The notes beneath the pieces are model-generated. The model was not told where the DNA came from. It was given only the letters and a program-made list of their open reading frames with translations, and did no database searches. From NCBI GenBank assembly GCA_020637895.1, contig JACKJP010000002.1, forward strand, positions 1,054,001 through 1,118,000: a DNA stretch of 64,000 bases, in the 5' to 3' direction. The position numbers were made by a program, and so were the translations under genes. Below are positions 16,137-25,598 of the stretch, piece after piece (position 1 is the stretch's first letter; every line of letters begins with the position of its first letter). This DNA is from Rhodobiaceae bacterium. GTDB lineage: Bacteria; Pseudomonadota; Alphaproteobacteria; Rhizobiales; Tepidamorphaceae.

Positions 16137-17714
16137 TCAATGACGAAAGTGCCGCATGCCGGTGAACAGCATGGCAATGCCGGCGGCATCGGCAGCTTCG
16201 ATCACCTCATTGTCGCGCATCGACCCGCCGGGCTGGATCACCGCCGTAGCGCCGGCCGCGACCGCCGCCATCAATCCGTCGGCGAAAGGAAAAAACGCGT
16301 CGGAAGCGACGACTGACCCCTTTGTCAGCGGAACAGCGCCTTCGCCGGCGGCATCCTCGGCCTTGCGTGCGGCGATCCGCGCTGAATCGACGCGGCTCAT
16401 CTGCCCGGCGCCGATGCCAACCGTTGCGAGATCCTTGGCGTAAACGATCGCGTTGGATTTCACATGCTTGGCGACGCGCCATGCGAAGAGCAGGTCGGCG
16501 CGTTCAGCTTCCGTCGGCGCGCGTTTCGTCGCAACCTTAAGATCGAGGCCGGCAAGCGTGCCACTGTCGCGGCTCTGCACAAGCAATCCGCCTGCGACAT
16601 TGCGGATCGACAGGCCGGGCGCTGCTGCATCGGGCAGACCTTCGGTCAGCAGCAGGCGCAGATTTTTCTTTGCCGCGAAGATCGCCAAGGCCTCGTCGTC
16701 GGCGCCCGGCGCGATCACCACCTCGGTGAATATTCCGGTGATCGCCTCGGCAGCGGCGGCGTCGAGCGGGCGGTTGGCGGCGACGATACCGCCAAAGGCG
16801 CTGACCGGGTCGCAGGCATGGGCGCGCTGATAGGCCTCCACAAGCGAGGGGCCGGTCGCGACGCCGCAGGGGTTGGCGTGCTTGATGATCGCGATTGCCG
16901 GCTGAGCGGTGTCGAATTCCGCGACGAGTTCGAATGCTGCATCGGTATCGTTGATGTTGTTGTAGGAGAGTTCCTTGCCCTGCACGACCCTGGCGGTGGC
17001 AACGCCCTGGCGCCGTGGCGTGCTGGCATAGAACCGCGCCGACTGATGGGGGTTCTCGCCATAGCGTAGCGATTGCAACAGCCGGCCACCGACGGCGAAC
17101 CATTCGGGCGTCTCGACACCGGCCTCGGCGTTGAGCCATCCCGAGATTGCGGCATCATAGGCGGCGGTCCGCGAAAAGGCCTTGGCCGCAAGCTTGCGCC
17201 GCGTCGGGGCAGAAACGCCACCTCCGGCAATTTCTTCTGCAACGATCTCATAGTCGGCGGGATCGACGACGACTGCGAGACCGGAATGGTTCTTCGCTGC
17301 GGCGCGTATCATCGCCGGACCGCCGATATCGATGTTCTCGATCGTCTCGTCAAAGCCCGCTCCCTTCTCCACCGTTGCCTCGAACGGATAGAGATTGACG
17401 ACGAGCAGGTCGATCGGATGAATGCCCAGCGCCTCGATCGCCTGCATGTGTTCGCTCTTGTTGCGGTCAGCCAGAAGACCGCCATGGATCGCCGGATGCA
17501 GTGTCTTGACCCGACCATCCATGATTTCCGGAAAGCCGGTGACCTCGGAAACGTCGGTGATCTTCAAGCCGGCCTCGCGCAGCGCGCCGGCGGTTCCCCC
17601 GGTGGAGAGTATCTCAACGCCAAGACCTGCGAGCTTTGTGGCAAATTCGATGATGCCGGTCTTGTCGGATACCGAGACGAGTGCCCGGGTAACGGCGATG
17701 GTTTTGTCGGCCAA
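16137..17714 (-). CDS. purH: PurH: bifunctional AICAR transformylase / IMP cyclohydrolase
   Basis: 525 residues starting at TTG 17714. GGAGG lies five bases upstream, and the next ATG would remove conserved sequence. N-terminal MGS-like IMP cyclohydrolase domain (ALVSVSDKTGIIEFA, STGGT, DGRVKTLHPAIHGG), then the transformylase domain with IKHANPCG and RYGENPHQ. It catalyses the last two steps of IMP synthesis. Length is standard. It precedes nothing on its strand before the terminator region, and a heparinase-like gene lies 100 bp upstream, an arrangement usual in Rhizobiales. Confidence 0.97.
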   Translation of the reverse strand: MADKTIAVTRALVSVSDKTGIIEFATKLAGLGVEILSTGGTAGALREAGLKITDVSEVTGFPEIMDGRVKTLHPAIHGGLLADRNKSEHMQAIEALGIHPIDLLVVNLYPFEATVEKGAGFDETIENIDIGGPAMIRAAAKNHSGLAVVVDPADYEIVAEEIAGGGVSAPTRRKLAAKAFSRTAAYDAAISGWLNAEAGVETPEWFAVGGRLLQSLRYGENPHQSARFYASTPRRQGVATARVVQGKELSYNNINDTDAAFELVAEFDTAQPAIAIIKHANPCGVATGPSLVEAYQRAHACDPVSAFGGIVAANRPLDAAAAEAITGIFTEVVIAPGADDEALAIFAAKKNLRLLLTEGLPDAAAPGLSIRNVAGGLLVQSRDSGTLAGLDLKVATKRAPTEAERADLLFAWRVAKHVKSNAIVYAKDLATVGIGAGQMSRVDSARIAARKAEDAAGEGAVPLTKGSVVASDAFFPFADGLMAAVAAGATAVIQPGGSMRDNEVIEAADAAGIAMLFTGMRHFRH

Positions 17715-17814
17715 GGAAACCTCCAGACATCGGGGAAGAGGGCGGCGGGGCGGGACGCAGGCGCCGATTCGCCAGCCGGGTTACCACATGGGTACCGGCG
17801 CGTCACGCCTTGCG

Positions 17815-19539
17815 TTAAGCGCTATCGGGAGCGCGGTTCGCCGCAAGCGACCAAGATACCCGATTGTGCCGTCCGCAGCGACCGGTGAGCACGATCTGAT
17901 CCGTCCGGCGCGGACCCGCTATCGCGGTCAGGAACACACTTTCCTCAATGGCAATCTCGGCGCCGTCTGCAGAAAACACCCAGGAGAAATCGGGATCCGT
18001 GCGGGAGAAGAGGAGCACCTTTCCGCTGTCTTCATCGAGTGTCGCGCTGATCGCGGGATGCAGGTGAAAGCGAATGGCGTATCGGCCAGCGGAATTGATC
18101 GCCAGCTGTCGATTGTGCGGCCCGGTGAATAGATCTTCGCCCTGCAGGATGGATCCGTCGTTGAGCAGGGCGAGGCGGCGATGGTGAATGATGCCGAAAG
18201 CGGCGCGATAGCCATCGTGTTCCATCGAAGCGATGGTCATCATCTCGTTTGTCGAAATATCGCCTTCCAGCCTGTCCGGGCCTGAAACAACCAGCGGTCC
18301 GACCCAGTTGCGCAGCTTTCCGGGACCGATGATTCGCGACGAAGACCGGTTGTTGACGACCGCCGTAGAGTGCGCGGCCGTTGCCCTGCAGGCCTCGCGC
18401 CATTGCGGTGCGGCCGAAGCCGGCGCGCCGCAGTTCACGATGATGGGCTGTCTGCGATAGGACATCTCGAAGGACAGCGCCCCTGCATGGGCACGATCCG
18501 ATGCATCAACCGGCGGCGTCGCGCCGCTATCGGCGACAAGAACCGTGTCGCCGGCTTCAAGGCGCAGATAACCGGAAAAACGTGCGTTCGGGACCGGTTT
18601 GCCCCGGTTCTCGTCATAGGCCAGCAGCGTTGCGATAATGTCGGGCGCCGTTGAGGATGCACCATTGAAGCGCGTCAGACCGCCATCGCCCAGACGGAAG
18701 AAGCGCAGCATCGGCATCATCCTGTCTATCGCCCTGACAAGCGCATCGGGCGGCGGCATGTCGCGCGCGGCGAAGGTCTGGCCCAGCGGCAGCAGATCGA
18801 GCAGCAGTTCGACGATCATCTGCGGGTTGCGGCTGATATGTCCGCCATCCGGCAGGATCTGATTCTCGATCTCCTGGGTCAGCCACTGGGTATGCCGACG
18901 CAGACGGCGCTCCCTGCCGGCCATGCACAGGCCCGCCATGGTCAGCGCAATATCGGCCGTCAGCCGGGCCGCTCCATCCGTTGCTTCCGGCGCGGTACGC
19001 GCAAGGTAGCGCGATTGACGCGACAGTGAGCGCATGAATCGGCGGTAGAAATCCGGCGGGCAGTCATTGAGCAAAAGCGGTGCGTGCGAAAGCCAGGAAA
19101 TCATGCGCCGCGATACGATATGCGGCGCCCACGCGCCGGGATCGTAGCTGCCGCAAATGCTTATCCATTCATCGACCAACGCCCGCGCATTCGTGCGGGC
19201 AAGGCCGATATCGGCACTGCGCAGGTGACGCAGCCAGCCGAAACCGTGAAGCGCCTCGCGCCACGCATCATTTGGCGGTGGCGTCTCGAAAGGTGAGGCG
19301 CCCTTGCATTGCACGGTGGTGCCGTCGAGCGCATAGATTCCCGCATAGATCTCACTGGCAACGACTGGGTCGGCCGTGCGGATATCCTGCGGTGCGACAA
19401 GCAGGCGTTGCGGTGCATTTCCCGAATAGCGCCAGCGATATAGCGGGCTCGTGTGGAAGGCCACATACAGGCCACGAAATGCCCGCCGGAGCGCAAGTCC
19501 CGCGAGCACCGTCCGATCGCCAAAGGCCAAGCCTGCCAT
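17815..19539 (-). CDS. heparinase II/III family protein
   Basis: 574 residues from ATG 19539 (GAAGGGA upstream). The N-terminal alpha-helical toroid-like part (to about 300) contains LPDGGHISRNPQMIVELLLDLLPL, and the C-terminal beta-sandwich carries the heparinase II/III-like repeat (FRLGDGGLTRFNG, then AAHSTAVVNN with the His often implicated in catalysis). No signal peptide is obvious, although family members often act on polysaccharides. The family fold is polysaccharide lyase-like, but the substrate in rhizobia is unknown. Conserved position between purH and rsmB. Confidence 0.87.
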   Translation of the reverse strand: MAGLAFGDRTVLAGLALRRAFRGLYVAFHTSPLYRWRYSGNAPQRLLVAPQDIRTADPVVASEIYAGIYALDGTTVQCKGASPFETPPPNDAWREALHGFGWLRHLRSADIGLARTNARALVDEWISICGSYDPGAWAPHIVSRRMISWLSHAPLLLNDCPPDFYRRFMRSLSRQSRYLARTAPEATDGAARLTADIALTMAGLCMAGRERRLRRHTQWLTQEIENQILPDGGHISRNPQMIVELLLDLLPLGQTFAARDMPPPDALVRAIDRMMPMLRFFRLGDGGLTRFNGASSTAPDIIATLLAYDENRGKPVPNARFSGYLRLEAGDTVLVADSGATPPVDASDRAHAGALSFEMSYRRQPIIVNCGAPASAAPQWREACRATAAHSTAVVNNRSSSRIIGPGKLRNWVGPLVVSGPDRLEGDISTNEMMTIASMEHDGYRAAFGIIHHRRLALLNDGSILQGEDLFTGPHNRQLAINSAGRYAIRFHLHPAISATLDEDSGKVLLFSRTDPDFSWVFSADGAEIAIEESVFLTAIAGPRRTDQIVLTGRCGRHNRVSWSLAANRAPDSA

Positions 19540-19634
19540 CCGTTCTGCGTCCCTTCACCGCCGGTGAAAACTTCACTGCAGCAGCGGTGATTCCCCGCCC
19601 GAAATTACAGGATGTGACTCAAATGCCAATCATT

Positions 19635-20975
19635 TCATGCGGGTTTGGAAAACCTTGCGCAGAAGAATCCGTCGGCGCCGGCCAGTTCCGGACGCTCGTC
19701 CGCGAGGTGATGGGGCAAAATCCTCAGATCGCCATGGCGGTCGACCGATTGATCGAAGGGGCCAGCCTCAGCCGGGGCGATCGGCAGGCGCGTCGCGCCG
19801 GGTTGGCGCTGCAGAAAAGCCGCAGCCTGTTCTTCGCCTTCCTCCGGCTCAAGCGAGCAGGTTGAAAACACCAGCAAACCGCCCGGCCGCAGCAGACGCC
19901 AGGCGACGTCCAGCATGTGCGACTGGATGGCCGCAAGTGCGGTGATGTCGGACGCGCGACGATTGAAAGCAATATCCGGGTGGCGCCGTATCGTGCCTGT
20001 CGCGGAACAGGGCGCGTCCAGCAGGATGGCATCGTAACGGGCCTCGCCCTCAAGCTGCAGGACGTCGGCTACTTTTGTTTCGGCTTCGAAATGAAGCCTC
20101 GATAGATTGCTCTGAAGTCTTTTCAGCCTTCCGGGCGAACGGTCATACGCCGTCACCCTGGCACCGCGCGCACAAAGCTGCGCGGTCTTGCCGCCCGGAG
20201 CGGCACAGAGGTCTGCAACCTCGTCGCCGGGCCGAACATTCAGAAGCCGGGCCGGCATGGCCGCGGCGGCATCCTGCACCCACCAGATTCCCGCTTCAAA
20301 TCCCTCAATCTTGTCTATGGCGCCGTGTTGCGAGAGCCTTACCGAACCGCCCGGCAACAAAATGCCCCCTGTCTGTGCGGCAACGGTATCGGGATCGCCG
20401 GCGCTGAGGTCGAGAGGGGCTTCGTGGCGCAGCAGCGCTGCCATTGCCGCGAGGTTTTCCTCGCCCCAGTTCCGTTGCCAGCGCGTCATCAGCCATTTCG
20501 GCAAATCAATCGTTCGCGGAAGTGCGGCAACCAGATCGGTGCGTTCCCGCGCGATGCGGCGCAGCACAGCATTGGCCAGCGACTGATATCGCTTCGCGTG
20601 CCGGTCCTCCCCCATCAGCTCGACGGCCTGATCGACGGCGGCATGATCGGCGGTTTCGAGAAATAGAAGCTGCGCCGCCGCGTTCATCAGGATGGGTTCA
20701 AACAGGCCGGACCGTTTCGGCATGCCCTTTTCCAGCGTCCTGCGAAGGACGAAGCGCAACGAGCCGAGGCGGCGGAAAGTGGTCGCGGTCACCGCCTTGA
20801 CGAACGCACGGTCCCGAGCCGGCAGGTGTCTGAGAACCGCATCGCCATGCTGCGGGTCGAGCTGCTCATCGAGCGACTTGCCTTCGGTCAGAACGCGGGC
20901 GGTGATCTTGGCGGCGATGCGGCGTTGCGACAGGCCGACGCGTTCAGCCCCTTTCAGCAAAGGCGGTCCGCTCAC
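19635..20975 (-). CDS. rsmB: RsmB-family 16S rRNA m5C967 methyltransferase
   Basis: 446 residues if started at GTG 20975, four bases after the htpX stop. The frame stays open well into htpX, but that part is unlike the family. N-terminal NusB-like RNA-binding domain (about 15-140), then a SAM-dependent methyltransferase: DLCAAPGGKTAQL (motif I), DAPCSATG and STCSLEPEEGE, the two catalytic-cysteine motifs of RNA m5C methyltransferases. The start is the only weak point because the ribosome site is poor; translational coupling to htpX may compensate. Confidence 0.92.
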   Translation of the reverse strand: MSGPPLLKGAERVGLSQRRIAAKITARVLTEGKSLDEQLDPQHGDAVLRHLPARDRAFVKAVTATTFRRLGSLRFVLRRTLEKGMPKRSGLFEPILMNAAAQLLFLETADHAAVDQAVELMGEDRHAKRYQSLANAVLRRIARERTDLVAALPRTIDLPKWLMTRWQRNWGEENLAAMAALLRHEAPLDLSAGDPDTVAAQTGGILLPGGSVRLSQHGAIDKIEGFEAGIWWVQDAAAAMPARLLNVRPGDEVADLCAAPGGKTAQLCARGARVTAYDRSPGRLKRLQSNLSRLHFEAETKVADVLQLEGEARYDAILLDAPCSATGTIRRHPDIAFNRRASDITALAAIQSHMLDVAWRLLRPGGLLVFSTCSLEPEEGEEQAAAFLQRQPGATRLPIAPAEAGPFDQSVDRHGDLRILPHHLADERPELAGADGFFCARFSKPA

Positions 20976-20979
20976 CCGA

Positions 20980-21903
20980 TCAACCCCACGGTCCGCGCCG
21001 GGCGGTGCCCCACGGTCCTGCGGCCGGCCGGCTTGCGGAGGCCTGCGTTCCGGCCAGACCCATTTCCTCGGCAAGTTGCGCGAGCGCCGCGATCCGGTTT
21101 TCGGTGTTGGGGTGGGTGGAGAACAGATTATCCATGCGTTCGCCGGAAAGCGGGTTGATAATGAACATGTGCGCGGTCGCCGGATTGCGCTCCGCATCGG
21201 GGTTGGGAATAGCATGAGCCATCCCGGAAATCTTGTTAAGAGCGGAGGCGAGCGCCATCGGATTTCCCGAGATTTCGGCTCCGGCCCGGTCGGCGGCATA
21301 TTCACGCGTGCGGCTGATCGCCATCTGCACAAGGCCGGCAGCCAACGGCGCCAGAAAGACCATCGCCAGCGTGCCTATGAAACCGAACGGATTGTTGTTG
21401 TTGCGGCTTCCGCCGAAGAACATCGCGAAATTGGCCAGCATCGATATCGCGCCCGCTATCGTCGCGGTGACCGTCATGGTCAGCGTGTCCCTGTTGCGGA
21501 CATGGGCGAGTTCATGCGCCATGACCCCCGCGAGTTCGTCCTCGCTCAGCAGGTTCAAGATACCGGTTGTGGCGGCGACGGCGGCGTTTTCCGGGTTGCG
21601 GCCGGTAGCGAATGCGTTCGGCTGCGGGTTTTCGATCAGATAGACCCGGGGCATCGGCAGCCCGGCATTGGCAGCCAGCCTCTCGACGATCCGGTAGTAT
21701 CCAGGTGCGCTCGAGGCATCGACCTCACGCGCGTTGTACATGCGCAGCACCATCTTGTCGGCGTTCCAGTAGCTGAACGCGTTCATGGCAAGGGCGACCA
21801 GAAATGCGATCACCATGCCCGACGGGCCGCCCAGCAGATAGCCGATACCGAGAAAGAGAGCGGTCATCGCCGCCAGCAGGATCGCGGTTTTGGTGACGTT
21901 CAT
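20980..21903 (-). CDS. htpX: HtpX: membrane zinc metalloprotease
   Basis: 307 residues. Two N-terminal membrane helices (about 5-22 and 29-44), the zinc site HELAH at 130-134, two further hydrophobic stretches (about 143-190) and the third ligand Glu in REYAADRAG. An M48B protease that degrades misfolded inner-membrane proteins. The C-terminus is an extended Ala/Pro/Gly tail. A possible heat-shock promoter lies about 55-85 bp upstream. rsmB follows immediately and may be coupled. Confidence 0.96.
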   Translation of the reverse strand: MNVTKTAILLAAMTALFLGIGYLLGGPSGMVIAFLVALAMNAFSYWNADKMVLRMYNAREVDASSAPGYYRIVERLAANAGLPMPRVYLIENPQPNAFATGRNPENAAVAATTGILNLLSEDELAGVMAHELAHVRNRDTLTMTVTATIAGAISMLANFAMFFGGSRNNNNPFGFIGTLAMVFLAPLAAGLVQMAISRTREYAADRAGAEISGNPMALASALNKISGMAHAIPNPDAERNPATAHMFIINPLSGERMDNLFSTHPNTENRIAALAQLAEEMGLAGTQASASRPAAGPWGTARRGPWG

Positions 21904-21958
21904 CGGACCTGATACAAGCCTCTTGTTTGCATGCCGGCCCCTGCCGGATAGAATGAGG

Positions 21959-21987
21959 ATATGGTAGCGCCGGAGAGCGCGCGCAAC
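21959..21987 (-). promoter_or_regulatory. possible sigma-32 promoter of htpX
   Basis: On the minus strand GTTG (21984-21987) is followed after 17 nt by TACCATAT (21959-21966). The heat-shock pattern is CTTG-N17-CCCCATAT, so both elements are imperfect, but the spacing equals that of the much better site at 61181-61210. htpX is a known heat-shock gene in several proteobacteria. Confidence 0.35.
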
Positions 21988-22004
21988 GACAGTGGAAAAC
22001 GCCG

Positions 22005-22196
22005 ATGAGCGACGGTGCCAACCGGTTGAAGGAACTGAGCCCGCAGGCGAAGCGGGCGCTGGCGGAAGCCAGGGAGCGGCGTGCTGAAATCGACGCCCGG
22101 CAGAACGAAATGCCCACGGAGCTTAATGGTCGCGGCGGGCTAGAACCGACGCGCTATGACGACTGGGAAATCAAGGGCATCGCCTGCGATTTCTGA
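22005..22196 (+). CDS. DUF1674 protein, SDHAF4-like succinate dehydrogenase assembly factor
   Basis: 63 residues. The C-terminal block PTRYDDWEIKGIACDF is the DUF1674 signature, shared with the mitochondrial flavoprotein assembly factor Sdh8/SDHAF4. The N-terminal half is charged and helical (LSPQAKRALAEARERR). By homology it would bind flavinylated SdhA before complex II assembly; this has not been shown here. It is divergent from htpX, convergent with the transpeptidase gene, and normally found in this neighbourhood in Rhizobiales. Confidence 0.88.
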   Translation: MSDGANRLKELSPQAKRALAEARERRAEIDARQNEMPTELNGRGGLEPTRYDDWEIKGIACDF

Positions 22197-22206
22197 CGTT
22201 CAGCCG

Positions 22207-22716
22207 TCAGTTCACCACAAGAACCGGCGTGCCGACGCGAACCCGGTCGAAAAGATCGATGATGTCGGCGTTGTACATGCGAATGCATCCATAGGAGACG
22301 TAGCGGCCGATCGAATCGGGCCGGTTCGTTCCGTGTATCGCATACTGGTCGCGCGCCAGAACCATCGCGCGCTCACCCATGGGATTGGACGGCCCGGGCG
22401 GAATGACCGCTGGCAGTTTCGGATTGTCGCGCCAGACGTCCTCAGGCGGCGACCATGATGGCCGCACATGTTTGGAGCGGATACTCGTCTCGCCATGCCA
22501 GAGCTTGCCCGGCTTGCCGACCGCGACCGGGTAGGCGATCGCCTGATCCCGCCCGGTAATGAAATAGAGCCGGCGTTCGCTGGTACGAATGACGATTGCA
22601 CCACGGGGATAGCCCGAAAAGCTGACAAGGCTCGGGGCCGCCGTCGCAGGCACTTCGGCCAGCAGGCAGACGATGAGCGAGACGAAGGCGATTAAGGCGC
22701 CGGACCCTTTACGCAT
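22207..22716 (-). CDS. L,D-transpeptidase (YkuD family)
   Basis: 169 residues from ATG 22716 (a GTG at 22746 is possible). A signal peptide or anchor spans about 5-27 (ALIAFVSLIVCLLAEVPATAA). The YkuD catalytic motif is complete: HGTNRPDSIGRYVSYGCIRM, with His128 and the nucleophile Cys144. It acts in the periplasm, forming 3-3 peptidoglycan cross-links or attaching proteins to peptidoglycan. Compact, with no separate LysM or binding domain. It ends 10 bp from the convergent DUF1674 gene. Confidence 0.9.
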   Translation of the reverse strand: MRKGSGALIAFVSLIVCLLAEVPATAAPSLVSFSGYPRGAIVIRTSERRLYFITGRDQAIAYPVAVGKPGKLWHGETSIRSKHVRPSWSPPEDVWRDNPKLPAVIPPGPSNPMGERAMVLARDQYAIHGTNRPDSIGRYVSYGCIRMYNADIIDLFDRVRVGTPVLVVN

Positions 22717-22811
22717 CACATAACACCCCAGTTTCCGCTGCGACACATAGCCGTTCGAAAGGCCAATGCCGAGGGAAATCGGGGGTTATGGTAAGCGGGT
22801 CGTTCCGCCGG

Positions 22812-23423
22812 CTAGTGGCCGGCCCAAACCTGCTGCACCCTGGCGTCGCGGCCGCAGGCGCTGCGATAGTAGTTATAGCGGACCGGATTCTTCTTGTAAT
22901 AATTCTGGTGGTAGTCCTCGGCCGGATAGAATGTCGATGCGTCCACGACCGGCACCACGGTCTTGCGGCCGAGCACCTTGTCGATCTCTTCCTTGGATGC
23001 CAGCGCCTGCTGTTTCTGCTCCGCGTTGAGCGCGAAGATGACCGGCTTGTAGGAATCGCCCTTGTCGCAGAACTGGCCGCGCGCATCGAAGGGATCGATG
23101 TGGCGCCAGTAGACGTCGAGCAACTTCTCGTAAGAGACGCGATCGGGATCGAAGACAATCTTCACCGCCTCCTTGTGGCCCGATGTTTCGGAGGTAACGA
23201 TCTGATAGGTCGGGTTGTCGACATGACCGCCGGTGTAGCCCGATGTCGTCGAAATCACGCCGCTGATCTTGTCGAAGTCGGCCTCCACACACCAGAAGCA
23301 GCCACCTGCGAAGATGGCTTCGGCGGTCGCCGCGCGGGCCGGAGACGTTGCCGCAAATGCCGAAATGACGAAAGCAGCGGCGGCGATTGCCGAGCGGATT
23401 GTGGTAGCGATGTTCATGGGCAT
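22812..23423 (-). CDS. msrA: MsrA: peptide-methionine (S)-S-oxide reductase, exported
   Basis: 203 residues from ATG 23423 (AAGG upstream); ATG 23417 is a near alternative. A signal peptide is predicted (about 1-32, ending SPARAA), so the enzyme should work in the periplasm. The active site GCFWCVE has catalytic Cys42, and family blocks GYTGGHVDNPTY, GHKEAVKIVFDP and YPAEDYHQNYY are present. It reduces methionine-S-sulfoxide in proteins. It lies 95 bp upstream of the L,D-transpeptidase gene on the same strand; the two may form an envelope-maintenance pair, but this is inference. No msrB is adjacent. Confidence 0.94.
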   Translation of the reverse strand: MPMNIATTIRSAIAAAAFVISAFAATSPARAATAEAIFAGGCFWCVEADFDKISGVISTTSGYTGGHVDNPTYQIVTSETSGHKEAVKIVFDPDRVSYEKLLDVYWRHIDPFDARGQFCDKGDSYKPVIFALNAEQKQQALASKEEIDKVLGRKTVVPVVDASTFYPAEDYHQNYYKKNPVRYNYYRSACGRDARVQQVWAGH

Positions 23424-23515
23424 CAACCTTGCTGAAGCGAGAAACATGCCGATGAATATAGAACAGGCGGCCGCGGCCGCCTGCTCAATCCTCAATCACA
23501 TAAGCGCGATCAGTA

Positions 23516-25471
23516 TCATTTCTTGTTCTGCCGGTTGGCGATCAGGTCGTCGACGACAGCGGGATCGGCAAGCGTCGAGGTGTCGCCCAGCGAGCCGAAA
23601 TCATCCTCGGCGATCTTGCGCAGGATACGTCGCATGATCTTGCCCGAACGGGTCTTGGGCAGACCCGGTGCGAACTGGATCTTGTCGGGCGAGGCAATCG
23701 GCCCGATTTCCGAACGCACATGGGCAACAAGTTCCTTGCGCAGGGCGTCCGAGCCCTTTTCGCCCTGCATCAGCGTGACGTAGCAGTAGATGCCCTGCCC
23801 CTTGATGTCGTGCGGATATCCGACCACGGCGGCTTCCGAAACGGTGTGGTGAGAAACCAGTGCCGATTCCACTTCCGCCGTGCCCATCCGGTGACCGGAT
23901 ACGTTGATCACGTCATCGACGCGGCCAGTGATCCAGTAGTAGCCGTCCTGGTCGCGCCGGCAGCCGTCGCCGGTGAAGTACTTGCCCTTGTAAGTCGAGA
24001 AGTAGGTTTCCACGAAGCGCTTGTGGTCGCCATAAACCGTACGCATCTGGCCGGGCCAGGAATCGACAATGCACAGATTGCCTTCCGTCGCACCCTTCAG
24101 CACGTTGCCCTCGGCATCGACGATCTGCGGCTGAACGCCAAAGAAGGGAAGCGTCGCCGAGCCCGGCTTCAGCGCGGTCGCGCCCGGCAGCGGTGTGATC
24201 AGGATGCCGCCGGTCTCCGTCTGCCACCAGGTATCCACAATCGGGGATTTCCCGTTGCCGACGACATTGTAATACCACATCCAGGCTTCCGGATTGATCG
24301 GTTCGCCGACCGAGCCGAGCAAGCGGAGCGACTTGCGCGAGGTTTTCTTTACCGGTTCGTCGCCGCCCTGCATGAGCGCGCGAATGGCTGTCGGCGCGGT
24401 GTAGAAAATGTTGACCTTGTGCTTGTCGACGACTTCCCAGAAGCGTGCCGGCGAGGGGTAATTGGGCACACCCTCGAACATCAGCGTCGTCGCACCGTTG
24501 GCGAGCGGCCCGTATAGAATATAGCTGTGGCCCGTAACCCAGCCGACATCGGCTGTGCACCAGTAGATGTCGCCGTCGTGATAGTCGAAGACAAATTCGT
24601 GCGTCATCGAGGCATAGACGAGATAGCCGCCGGTGGTATGCAGGACACCTTTCGGTTTGCCGGTCGAACCCGACGTATAGAGGATGAAGAGCGGGTCTTC
24701 GGCCTTCATCCTGGCTGGCGGGCATTCCGGCTTCGCGGCCGCCATTTCATCGTGGTACCAGAGGTCGCGGCCCGGCGCCCAGCCGACCTTGCCACCCGTG
24801 CGGCGGACGACGAGCACCTTCTTCACCCGGAAGCCTTCGCGCGCCGCGATGTCGAGCGCCTTGTCGGTGTTTTCCTTCAGCGGCACGGTGCGGCCGCCGC
24901 GCAGCCCCTCATCTGCGGTGATGACGAAATCCGTTTCCGCATCCACGATGCGCCCGGCGAGCGCATCGGGGGAAAACCCGCCGAAGACCACCGAATGGAC
25001 CGCGCCGATACGGGCGCATGCGAGCATCGAATAGGCCGCTTCCGGGATCATCGGCAGATAGATGGTGACGCGGTCACCCTTCTTGACGCCGTTCGATTTG
25101 AGAACATTGGCGAGCCGGCAGACCCTGTCGTAGAGCTCGCCATAGGTGATCTTCCGGTCGTCGTACGGATTGTCGCCTTCCCAGATGATCGCAACCTGAT
25201 CGGCACGGGTCTTCAGATGCCGGTCGATGCAGTTGTACGAGGCATTGGTGACGCCGTCCTCAAACCATTTGATCGACACCTTTCCGGGGCCAAAATTGGT
25301 GTTCTTGACCTTCGTATAGGGTTTGAACCAGTCGATCCGCTTGCCATGCTTGCCCCAGAACTTGTCCGGATCCTTGACGCTGGCCTTGTACATCTTCTGA
25401 TAGGTTGCCTCATCGACATGGGCGCGCGTCGCCCAGGCCTTTGAGACCTTGAACACTTTTTCGGTCGACAT
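23516..25471 (-). CDS. acsA: AcsA: acetyl-CoA synthetase
   Basis: 651 residues, full family length. AMP-binding motifs YTSGSTGKPKGV, GWVTGHSYILYGPL and DTWWQTETGG are present, as is the C-terminal PKTRSGKIMRR, whose lysine is the classical acetylation site controlling activity. It converts acetate, ATP and CoA to acetyl-CoA in the cytoplasm. It stands alone on the minus strand. The 5' leader (25472-25598) contains an 8-bp hairpin at 25505-25528 whose T run is on the other strand, so it is not a terminator for this gene. Confidence 0.97.
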   Translation of the reverse strand: MSTEKVFKVSKAWATRAHVDEATYQKMYKASVKDPDKFWGKHGKRIDWFKPYTKVKNTNFGPGKVSIKWFEDGVTNASYNCIDRHLKTRADQVAIIWEGDNPYDDRKITYGELYDRVCRLANVLKSNGVKKGDRVTIYLPMIPEAAYSMLACARIGAVHSVVFGGFSPDALAGRIVDAETDFVITADEGLRGGRTVPLKENTDKALDIAAREGFRVKKVLVVRRTGGKVGWAPGRDLWYHDEMAAAKPECPPARMKAEDPLFILYTSGSTGKPKGVLHTTGGYLVYASMTHEFVFDYHDGDIYWCTADVGWVTGHSYILYGPLANGATTLMFEGVPNYPSPARFWEVVDKHKVNIFYTAPTAIRALMQGGDEPVKKTSRKSLRLLGSVGEPINPEAWMWYYNVVGNGKSPIVDTWWQTETGGILITPLPGATALKPGSATLPFFGVQPQIVDAEGNVLKGATEGNLCIVDSWPGQMRTVYGDHKRFVETYFSTYKGKYFTGDGCRRDQDGYYWITGRVDDVINVSGHRMGTAEVESALVSHHTVSEAAVVGYPHDIKGQGIYCYVTLMQGEKGSDALRKELVAHVRSEIGPIASPDKIQFAPGLPKTRSGKIMRRILRKIAEDDFGSLGDTSTLADPAVVDDLIANRQNKK

Positions 25472-25598
25472 TGGTTTTCTCCCCAGAACGGCAAGTGCGG
25501 CAGCAGCGGATCTGCTCTTCGATCCGCTTTTGACGCGGCATTATTGGCAAGCCGGACGCGGGAGGACAATCCGCCTTCCGGACTAGGTGATTTCCCGA

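Noticed and set aside
25505..25528. Hairpin AGCGGATC...GATCCGCT followed by TTT in the acsA leader
   Set aside because: The T run is on the plus strand, where no gene precedes it. On the acsA strand it is only a stem 34 nt before the start.
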